A DNA stretch of 41,676 nucleotides from Virgisporangium ochraceum. Its GTDB lineage: Bacteria; Actinomycetota; Actinomycetes; Mycobacteriales; Micromonosporaceae. Location: contig NZ_BOPH01000155.1 in the NCBI RefSeq assembly GCF_016863655.1, forward strand, positions 1-41,676. The letters run 5' to 3'. Each line of letters starts with the position of its first letter. The first letter of the stretch is position 1. Shown piece by piece: positions 1 to 6,501 of this stretch. A program made the translations under genes and the position numbers. A model generated the notes under the pieces. It ran no database searches. It was not told the origin of the DNA and saw only the letters and a program-made list of their open reading frames with translations.

Positions 1-682
1 CCCGCACCACCGGACCGGTGTACCGCGCCACGACGTCGGTCACGAACCGCGCACCGGCAAAGTGGTCGGTGTGGTCCTCGTAGTAGCGGGCGTCGGGGGT
101 CGGGTCCTGGTAGCGCAGCACCGTCGGCTGGTAGCTGTTGAGGATCGACAACAGCACGGACGCCACGTCGGCCCTGGCGTAGGCGTACGAGCCGACCGAC
201 GATCCCGACGGCACCACGGTCTTGTCGGTCAGCCCGTCGTCGTACACCTCGCCGAGCCGGCCGTCGTGCAGGTTCATGAAGACCAGCTGCACCTCGGGCC
301 GCTGCACCAGCGAGTACCGCTCGACCTTGCGGCTGCCGACGGTCCACGGGCCGCCCGTCCACTCCTCCTGGCCGTTCGCGTTGGTGTCGGGCACACCCGC
401 CATCCGCGCGTACGCGTCCTGTACGCCGCGCTGCAGGCTGCGGGCCTTCTGCTCCGGCGTGCTGCCGGCACCGCTGATCTCGCTCGCCGTGATGTAGACG
501 GTGACCGTCGGCATCCCGGCGCGGATCGTCTGGTAGATGTCCGGGCTCATGAAGAACAGGTCGTCGTCGGGATGGGCGACGACCTGCATCACCTGCACCC
601 GGGCGTTCGCCGGAACGGGCCCGACCTGGACGATCGGTGGGTCATTCACGTCTGCTCCCATCGTCGGGGACGGGCACGGCAC
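1..682 (-). CDS. PIG-L family deacetylase (partial, C-terminus outside window)
   Basis: The gene runs off the left edge; 227 codons are visible. The N-terminal part contains QVVAHPDDDLFFMSPD, the AHPDD zinc-binding signature of PIG-L/LmbE deacetylases, and a later HTDH motif (near codon 214) fits a further metal/catalytic histidine pair. These enzymes remove N-acetyl groups from amino sugars (GlcNAc-Ins, GlcNAc-PI and related substrates); the substrate here cannot be read. I chose the GTG at 682 because GGAGAGG lies 6 nt upstream; an ATG at 661 is the alternative but lacks a good ribosome site. No clear signal peptide is present in the visible part. It is divergent from the MarR gene, which may regulate it. 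Family call is firm; role is inferred. Confidence 0.85.
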   Translation of the reverse strand, partial: MPCPSPTMGADVNDPPIVQVGPVPANARVQVMQVVAHPDDDLFFMSPDIYQTIRAGMPTVTVYITASEISGAGSTPEQKARSLQRGVQDAYARMAGVPDTNANGQEEWTGGPWTVGSRKVERYSLVQRPEVQLVFMNLHDGRLGEVYDDGLTDKTVVPSGSSVGSYAYARADVASVLLSILNSYQPTVLRYQDPTPDARYYEDHTDHFAGARFVTDVVARYTGPVVR

Positions 683-813
683 CCGGATCCTCTCCTCGCA
701 CGGTGACGCCCACCGGAGGGCGGATTGAGGGCCGATCGTCCCGACCGCCGGGACCAACGGCCCGGCTCGCCGTACCGGGCGGGGCGCCGCGGTCCCTGTG
801 CGAGACTGCGCGG

Positions 814-1305
814 ATGGCGAGGGCGGTCGAGGCGTCGGCGGACGCGGTCGAGGCGTTGCTGGCGGCGAGCCGGGCGCTGGTGGGCATCGCCGCGCGGTCG
901 GTGGCCGACGTCGACCCGGACGTCACGCTGCCGCAGTACCGGGCCCTGGTGGTGCTCGCGTCGCGGGGACCGCAGAAGGTCGCCGACATCGCCGCCGAGC
1001 TGGGGGTCGCGCCGTCGACCGGTACGCGGATGTGCGACCGGCTGATCCGCAAGGACCTGATCCGCCGGCACCGGGTGGAGACCGACCGCCGGGTGGTCCG
1101 GCTGGTGCTGACCACCGAGGGGCGGCGGCTCGTCGACCGGGTGATGCGACGGCGGCGCGCGGCGCTCTCGGCGGTCGTCGCCGCCACCGCCGAGGTGTGG
1201 CACCCGGCCGTCGCCCCGGCGTTGCGGGCGTTCGCCGAGGCCGCGGGCGACGTCCCCGAACAGGACTGGTGGCTGGGCTGGCCGGCCGACGGCGAGGTCG
1301 CCTGA
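814..1305 (+). CDS. MarR family transcriptional regulator
   Basis: A 163-aa protein with the MarR winged-helix layout: an N-terminal dimerisation helix, then TLPQYRALVVLAS, a recognition region around VADIAAELGVAPSTGTRMCDRL, a wing (RHRVETDRRVVRLVLT) and the C-terminal helices. The ATG at 814 begins right before the conserved helix; there is no strong ribosome site, so leaderless or weak initiation is possible. It is divergent from the PIG-L gene, with about 130 nt between them, the usual arrangement for a MarR repressor and its target. The C-terminus ends in a tryptophan-rich tail (DWWLGWP). Ligand is unknown. Confidence 0.85.
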   Translation: MARAVEASADAVEALLAASRALVGIAARSVADVDPDVTLPQYRALVVLASRGPQKVADIAAELGVAPSTGTRMCDRLIRKDLIRRHRVETDRRVVRLVLTTEGRRLVDRVMRRRRAALSAVVAATAEVWHPAVAPALRAFAEAAGDVPEQDWWLGWPADGEVA

Positions 1306-1319
1306 CCGCCGCCGTCACG

Positions 1320-1346
1320 TGCACAGACCGACCATTGCAGTGTGCA
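1320..1346. promoter_or_regulatory. Inverted repeat upstream of response regulator gene
   Basis: TGCACA (1320-1325) and TGTGCA (1341-1346) are perfect inverted copies separated by 15 nt, just upstream of the receiver gene start at 1365. Could be a regulator site or a weak stem after the MarR gene; the six-base arms could also be chance. Confidence 0.25.
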
Positions 1347-1364
1347 TGGATTAGGGTGGGTCAC

Positions 1365-1805
1365 ATGGCCAGTGACAGGGGACCGCGTCGCATCGAGATC
1401 CTCATGGTCGACGACGACCTCGCCGACATCGAGTTCACCCGCGACGTGCTGGCCGAGCACCGCATCGCCAACCGGATGACCGTCCTCACCGACGGCAACT
1501 CGGCGTGGCACTACCTGCGGCGCGACCCGCCGTTCGACGGGGCCGTGCGGCCCGACCTGCTCCTGCTCGACCTCAACCTGCCGGGCATCGACGGGTTGAC
1601 CCTGCTTGACCTGGTGCGCGCCGACGCCGAGCTGCGCGATCTGAAGGTCGCCGTGCTGACGACCGCACCGGTCGACGAGTCCATCCTGCGGCGGCGGGGC
1701 GTGCCCGCGCACTGCTTCCTGCTCAAGCCGGTCGACTTCGACCGCCTGGTCCAGGTGGTCCGCCAGGTCGACGGGTTCCACCTCCAGGTCGAACGGCCGA
1801 CCTGA
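1365..1805 (+). CDS. Single-domain response regulator (Rcp1-like)
   Basis: A 146-aa stand-alone receiver domain with no output domain. The acidic pocket is MVDDD (about residues 14-18), the phosphoacceptor is D69 in LLLDLNLPG, the conserved Thr is in VLTTA, and the switch lysine is in LLKPVD. The early stretch IEFTRDVL and the sequence around D69 are of the Rcp1 type, which commonly pairs with hybrid or phytochrome-like kinases. The hybrid kinase at 2837-4804 is the closest possible partner, but phosphotransfer between them is inference. Start: ATG 1365; an in-frame GTG at 1356 is possible. Confidence 0.88.
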   Translation: MASDRGPRRIEILMVDDDLADIEFTRDVLAEHRIANRMTVLTDGNSAWHYLRRDPPFDGAVRPDLLLLDLNLPGIDGLTLLDLVRADAELRDLKVAVLTTAPVDESILRRRGVPAHCFLLKPVDFDRLVQVVRQVDGFHLQVERPT

Positions 1806-1812
1806 CGGGTCG

Positions 1813-1944
1813 CGGCATCCGCCGGAGGACAGACAGCAACGGCTTTCGTCTCATTCCATCGCGGACGATGGTCGGGTCCGGTCACCACGGGTTGCCCGGC
1901 ATTGCCTGTTGTCGTTGCCTGGTCACGTTCTCCGGCGGATGCCG
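1813..1944. repeat. 15-bp perfect inverted repeat with 102-nt spacer
   Basis: CGGCATCCGCCGGAG at 1813-1827 is the exact reverse complement of CTCCGGCGGATGCCG at 1930-1944. It lies in the 298-nt gap between the response regulator and the SHOCT-like gene, which otherwise shows no coding signal. It could pair in RNA as a long-range stem or mark a remnant element. Confidence 0.6.
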
Positions 1945-2001
1945 TACGTCGAGCATGTCGCGGACCGCGGACTGAGGGAGGGGCCGGGAGTCGCGTCGGG
2001 G

Positions 2002-2066
2002 CGGGACCAAGGTCCCGTCCTCCGGCGCACCCCACGGCCCTGCCGGTCGGGGCCGTGCCGGAGGAC
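2002..2066. other. Two adjacent strong stem-loops (leader RNA or terminator)
   Basis: First hairpin: CGGGACC-AA-GGTCCCG at 2002-2017. Second: an outer stem GTCCTCCGGC (2017-2026) with GCCGGAGGAC (2057-2066), containing an inner stem ACGGCCC (2034-2040) with GGGCCGT (2050-2056). No T-run follows on either strand. They end 37 nt before the start of the small SHOCT-like gene, so they may be a structured 5' leader, a factor-dependent terminator, or part of a small RNA together with the repeat at 1813-1944. Confidence 0.45.
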
Positions 2067-2103
2067 CCTGGTGCCTGACTGAGGACGCCAGGAGGTGGTT
2101 CCG

Positions 2104-2445
2104 ATGCTCATGTTGATGGCGATGGCGCTGATGGTCACGCCGATGGTCGTGCTGTTCGTCTGCGAGCGGGCGGCCAAAAGGGGACGCGGACCGCTGGCGC
2201 AGCCGGACCGGATGCCGGTCCTCGACGGGCGGATCGTGTCCACGTCGATCCCGGAGCAGCCACTGGTTCCCGCCGGTCCCGTGTTCACCGGTCCCGGCGA
2301 CACCGAGGGGTGCGCGGCCGAGAGCCGCCTCGTGCGCGGCCTCCTGGCCGGCACGATCGACCGCACCCGGTACCACCGGGAGATGGCCGCCCTCGCGGCC
2401 GTCACCGCGCCGCCGGCCGTGCAACTGCCCGGCGAGCCGGGCTGA
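2104..2445 (+). CDS. Small membrane protein with SHOCT-like C-terminus
   Basis: A 113-aa protein. A hydrophobic N-terminal segment (LMLMAMALMVTPMVVLFV) is followed by a basic stop-transfer patch (ERAAKRGR), a Pro-rich linker, and a C-terminal amphipathic segment, ESRLVRGLLAGTIDRTRYH, that has the SHOCT pattern of 'leu-rich helix, aG-I-t/d, e/r-F/Y' used for oligomerisation at membranes. The ribosome site AGGAGG sits at 2090-2095, 8 nt before ATG 2104; the GTG at 2095 overlaps it and is less likely. Function unknown; the SHOCT assignment is by eye. Confidence 0.65.
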   Translation: MLMLMAMALMVTPMVVLFVCERAAKRGRGPLAQPDRMPVLDGRIVSTSIPEQPLVPAGPVFTGPGDTEGCAAESRLVRGLLAGTIDRTRYHREMAALAAVTAPPAVQLPGEPG

Positions 2446-2607
2446 ACCCGTACCCGCCGCCCAACCCGGGCTGGCGGCGGTAGCGGCTGTCGGCGGCGCG
2501 CCGCGCGGCGCGTCCGGGACCATCGGGACCGATGTGAGGGCCGAACGGCTCTGCGACCGGCACGCGGCGGGCGTCACCGTGAAGGCAGCCGACGAAAGGG
2601 GTCGATA

Positions 2608-2796
2608 ATGTTCTCCTCCACACTGCGCTGGTTCCTCGTGGGCGCCGCGGTCGCCACGGCCCTGGTCGCCGCGGGAGCGGTGGCCGTCGCGCTGCGGCGT
2701 GGCTGCGCACTGGCCGACACCGAGGCCGAGCTGTTCCCACCCGACGAGGTGACCGACGAGGGCGACCGGGTGTTCACCGCCGGCGCGATTGGCTGA
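2608..2796 (+). CDS. Small single-pass membrane protein, hypothetical
   Basis: A 62-aa protein: short N-terminus, one strong membrane helix (about residues 8-29, LVGAAVATALVAAGAVAVAL), an arginine pair, then an acidic tail (LADTEAELFPPDEVTDEGDR). AAAGGGG lies 7 nt before the ATG. Its stop falls within the longest reading of the downstream hybrid kinase, so the two may be translationally coupled and the peptide could be an accessory of the kinase. No family recognised. Confidence 0.5.
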   Translation: MFSSTLRWFLVGAAVATALVAAGAVAVALRRGCALADTEAELFPPDEVTDEGDRVFTAGAIG

Positions 2797-2836
2797 ACCG
2801 ACTCAGGTCCGCCCGCCGCCCTCCGATAGGTCGATC

Positions 2837-4804
2837 GTGGCGGACCAGGTCTTCCTGCTGGCCAACGTGGTGATCATGATCGCGTATGCGGCGATCATGG
2901 TCGCCATCGTGGTTCCGGTCGCCCGCGCGGGGCAGCTGCGGACGAACAAGCTGGCCGTGGCGACCGCGTTGATCTTCTTCAGCTGCTCGGTCGGGCACGG
3001 GCTGCACGCCGTGATGGCCTACCGCAGTATTCTCCAGCCCCCCGGGCTCGGCCACGACCACGTCGTGGCCGACGGCTGGCCGTGGACGGCGGCGGTGTGG
3101 GACGTGTTCACCGCGCTCGTCGGGGCGTACTACTGGACGCTGCGCCGCGCGTACGGGGTGCTGCTCGGCAAGGGCGCCATCTTCGTCGACCCCTGGCAGC
3201 ACCGGCGCCTCGCGGAGGCCGACGCCCGGGAACGGGCCGCCCTGGAGGACGCGGAGAGCCGCCGGGCCATGCTCGCCGCCGTGGTCGAACACACCGACGA
3301 CGCGATCATCGGGCTGACGCCGGAGGGCCGGGTGACCGCCTGGAACCCGGGCGCGCAGCGGCTGTTCGGCTACACCGCCGAGGAGGTCATCGGCCAGCCG
3401 GCCACGATCTTCGCCGACGACGCCGACCGGCACCGGCAGGACGACACGCTGACCCGGATCCGCCACGGCGAGCGCGGCATCTCCTACGAGGCGCGGCGAC
3501 TGCACCGCGACGGTCACCCGATCGACGTCAGCTTCACCGTCGCACCGATCCACGACGGCGTCGGCACTGTCATCGGGGTGTCGGTCGTCGCCCGCGACAT
3601 CACCGCCGCGAAGGAGGCGGCCGAACGCCAGCGGCAGCTGCAGGAGCGCACCAACCAGGCGCAGCGCATGGAGAGCCTGGGCAACCTCGCGGGCGGCGTC
3701 GCCCACGACTTCAACAACATCCTCGCGATCATCGCGAACTACACCGACTTCGCCATCGCGGCGAGCACCGGGGACCCGGAGGTGCAGGCCGACCTGACCC
3801 AGGTGCGCACGGCCACCGAGCGCGCCACCAACCTCACCCGGCAACTGCTCACCTTCACCCGCGCCGACACCATCCGCCCCCAGGACGTCGATTTGAACAT
3901 CGCCGTCGCGGAGGTCAAGGGCATGCTCGAACGCACCATCGGTGAACACATCACGCTGATCACCCGCCCGGCGCGTCACCCGCTGACCGTGCGCGTCGAC
4001 CCGGGTCAGCTCCAGCAGGTGCTGCTCAACCTCGCGATCAACGCGCGCGACGCCATGGCGGAGGGCGGCACGCTGGTCATCGAGGCGAACTCCGCGACCG
4101 TCGACGGCGACGAGCTGGACGTGCAGCCGCCGCTGTCGGCGGGTGCCTACGCCCGGCTGCTGGTCAGCGACACGGGTGTCGGCATCCCGCCCGAGGTGGC
4201 CGAGCACATCTTCGAACCCTTCTACACCACCAAACCCCGCGGCAAGGGGACCGGGCTGGGCCTCGCCACCGTGTACGGCATCGTCAGTGAGGCCGGCGGT
4301 GGCATCAACCTGTACTCCGAGCCCGGCATCGGCACCACCTTCCGCATCTACCTTCCCCTCGTCACCGGGTCCACCGCGCAGGCGGTCCAGGCGCGTCCGC
4401 GGCGGCAGCCACCGCGCGGTGCGGGACAGACGATCCTGGTGGTGGAGGACGAACCGGCGCTCACCCGGGTCGTGACCCGGATCCTCAGCGACGCCGGCTA
4501 CCACGTCATCGCCGCGAACAACGGGCCGGAGGCCCTCGACCTGTTCGAGCGCCACGGCTGCGACGCGCTGCTGACCGACGTCATCATGCCGGAGATGTCG
4601 GGACGGCGGCTGGCCGAACTGGTCCATCAGGCGAACCCGGACCTACCGGTGCTCTACATGTCCGGCTACAGCAACGGCCTCCTCGGCACCACCCAGATCC
4701 TCGACGACGACATCGCGTTCATCGAGAAGCCCTTCACCGCCGACGAACTGCTCCACAAGCTCCACGCCACGCTGGCCGGCAGAACGGCGACCGCGAACCA
4801 GTGA
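2837..4804 (+). CDS. Hybrid sensor histidine kinase with ethylene-receptor-like 3-TM N-terminus
   Basis: A 655-aa protein from GTG 2837 (a TTG at 2789 overlapping the previous stop is the alternative). Three membrane helices lie at about residues 4-28, 38-62 and 82-105. Counting from the GTG, N10, Y17, C50 and H54 occupy exactly the spacing of D25, Y32, C65 and H69 of the Arabidopsis ethylene receptor ETR1, whose Cys and His bind copper. Helix 3 has VFTALVGAYYWTL, comparable to the ETR1 third helix. Next come a PAS domain (about 150-260), a HisKA domain with phospho-His H290 (GGVAHDFNN), an HATPase domain (NARDA, DTGVGI, GKGTGLGLATVYGI) and a C-terminal receiver with D581 (LLTDVIMPEMSG). It is likely membrane-bound. 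The Asp-to-Asn change at position 10 leaves ligand binding uncertain. Confidence 0.9.
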   Translation: MADQVFLLANVVIMIAYAAIMVAIVVPVARAGQLRTNKLAVATALIFFSCSVGHGLHAVMAYRSILQPPGLGHDHVVADGWPWTAAVWDVFTALVGAYYWTLRRAYGVLLGKGAIFVDPWQHRRLAEADARERAALEDAESRRAMLAAVVEHTDDAIIGLTPEGRVTAWNPGAQRLFGYTAEEVIGQPATIFADDADRHRQDDTLTRIRHGERGISYEARRLHRDGHPIDVSFTVAPIHDGVGTVIGVSVVARDITAAKEAAERQRQLQERTNQAQRMESLGNLAGGVAHDFNNILAIIANYTDFAIAASTGDPEVQADLTQVRTATERATNLTRQLLTFTRADTIRPQDVDLNIAVAEVKGMLERTIGEHITLITRPARHPLTVRVDPGQLQQVLLNLAINARDAMAEGGTLVIEANSATVDGDELDVQPPLSAGAYARLLVSDTGVGIPPEVAEHIFEPFYTTKPRGKGTGLGLATVYGIVSEAGGGINLYSEPGIGTTFRIYLPLVTGSTAQAVQARPRRQPPRGAGQTILVVEDEPALTRVVTRILSDAGYHVIAANNGPEALDLFERHGCDALLTDVIMPEMSGRRLAELVHQANPDLPVLYMSGYSNGLLGTTQILDDDIAFIEKPFTADELLHKLHATLAGRTATANQ

Positions 4805-4825
4805 CCCCATACGTATCATGCCGCC

Positions 4826-6334
4826 ATGCGGCCCACGGATATCGAGGAAATTGTATTTCCGGATACGCCCGTCCTGTCTCCGGACGGCACGGAGACGGTG
4901 TTCTGCCTCAGACATCCCGACCTGGACGCGGACGCGTACCGGTCACAGCTGTGGACGGTGCAGACGGACGGCTCCGCCGCGCCGAGACGGCTGACCCACG
5001 GACCGTCCGATGTGGAGCCGGCGTACTCGCCCGACGGCCGGTGGCTCGCGTTCTGCCGCACCGCCGACGGTGGTGTGCCGCAGCTGTGGGTCATGCCCAC
5101 GGGTCACCTCGTTCACCTACCGGGCCGACGGTCTGGGCTATCTCGCGGACCGACCGGCGCACGTCTTCGTCGTCGACCCGCACGCCGCGTCGCCGGTTCC
5201 CGTCCAGGTGACGACAGGCCCGTTCGACCACGGACGGGCGGTCTTCAGCCCGGACTCCACCCGCCTGGTGTTCGTCGCCGCCCGCCACGACGGCGCGGGG
5301 GACGACCTTCGCGTCGACGTCTGGACCTGCGCCGTGGACGGAATCGACCTGCGCGCGTCGACCTCGGGCGGGCTGCGCGCGCGGACCGCGCGGTTCACCC
5401 CCGATGGCGCACACGTCTGCTTCGTCGCCCTGGACCTGACGCCCGTCGAGGGCGAGATCCCGTCGCTGCGGTCGAACAGCGTCTGGACGGTTCCCGTGGA
5501 CGGCCGCGCCGGTCCCACCCAGCTCACCGACCCGGCAACCACCCACGTGCTGCGGTGGTCGGCCACGCACGCTGATGGGCGGACGTCGGCAGGTGTACGC
5601 GTTCGCGGTCACCCCGGATCTGACGACGGTCGTCGCCGCCGTCGCCGACGACACCTGCCCCGGCGAGGTCGTGGCCGAGGCCGACCGCGACGAACGGACG
5701 GTGACGGCGTTCAACGCCGCACTGCACGGGATCCGACCGATGGGTCGTGCGTCCGGCCGGACCGGGGCCGCATCCGGTGCTCCTGTTCGTCCACGGCGGG
5801 CCGCACACGCAGCTCGGATGGGAGGTGTTCGACGAGGCGCAGGTCTACACGGGCGCAGGCTACGCCGTGGTGTTCGGCAACCCGCGGGGCTCGTCCGGAT
5901 ACGGGCGCGCGCACGGCCGGGCGGGCGCGCACGACTTCGCCATCGGCTCGGCGGCGCCGGACCTGTTGGCGTTGCTGGACGCGGCGTTGGCCGACGGCGA
6001 CCTCGACGGCGACCGCGTGGGCGTGATGGGAGGGTCGTACGGCGGGACGATGACGGCCTGGCTGGCCGCACACCACTCCGAACAGGACCTGGTCTGTCCG
6101 CTCGAACAGGCGCAGCGGCTCTTCTTCACCTTGAAACGGGCCGGAACCCCGGTCGAGCTGGTCATCTTCCCGGGGGAGGGGCACGAGTTGTCCCGGTCGG
6201 GCCTGCCCAGCCATCGGCTCGCGCGGTTCGACGTGGTCCTCGAATGGTGGGACCGTCACCTGCGCAGCGGCCGGCCGCAGGTCGACACGACCGGGCAGTC
6301 GCCGCATCGTCCGCCGCACAGCGTGCGCATCTGA
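4826..6334 (+). pseudogene. Decayed S9 family prolyl oligopeptidase/acylaminoacyl-peptidase
   Basis: The S9 reading is intact only in pieces spread over all three plus frames. The N-terminal beta-propeller begins at 4826 (ATG; PVLSPDGTETVF, then EPAYSPDGRWLAF). Reading moves to a second frame near 5103 (VTSFTYRADGLGYLADRPAH), to a third near 5580-5600 (QVYAFAVTPDLTTVVAA) and back to the first frame near 5750 (PHPVLLFVHGGPHTQ). The catalytic Ser motif GGSYGG, the Asp in HSEQD and the His in GEGHELS all survive. The segment between GGSYGG and HSEQD is far too short (AWLAA then HHSEQD), so part of the hydrolase domain was deleted; the jumps near 5100 and 5740 also look like deletions. The 3' end overlaps the convergent feoC-like gene by 79 nt. 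It cannot make a full enzyme unless the sequence has errors. Confidence 0.88.
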
Positions 6335-6501
6335 ACGACGGTGATCCGGCGGGCGCGCGCCAGATGGTCCACCGCCGCCTCGACGACGGTCGGGTCCAGA
6401 CCGGTCCGGGCGCGCACGCCCGCCACCGTGCGGGCGCCGGCGTCGATCGCGGCGAGCACCGCCCGCAACGGGGACGGCGGCCGGGAGACGGGGGCGGTCA
6501 C
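6256..6501 (-). CDS. feoC: FeoC-like winged-helix protein with four cysteines
   Basis: An 81-aa protein beginning at GTG 6501, overlapping the FeoB stop by 4 nt (GTGA). The N-terminal part (LRAVLAAIDAGARTVAGVRA) and following helices fit a small winged helix, and the C-terminus carries a C-x3-C-x2-C-x5-C cluster (LCGGRCGDCPVVSTC), the layout of FeoC proteins that bind iron or an Fe-S cluster and modulate FeoB. It is the last gene of the minus-strand operon. Its 3' end overlaps the convergent peptidase pseudogene, which probably decayed up to it. Confidence 0.82.
   Translation of the reverse strand: MTAPVSRPPSPLRAVLAAIDAGARTVAGVRARTGLDPTVVEAAVDHLARARRITVVQMRTLCGGRCGDCPVVSTCGRPLRR

Noticed and set aside
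798..1364. N-terminal extension of the response regulator frame
   Set aside because: Overlaps the MarR gene out of frame and is Arg/Gly low-complexity; the receiver domain starts at 1365.
2774..4627. 617-aa open frame on the minus strand
   Set aside because: Antisense to the hybrid kinase, whose domains are unmistakable; composition is the His/Val/Asp/Arg-rich pattern of reversed GC-rich codons.
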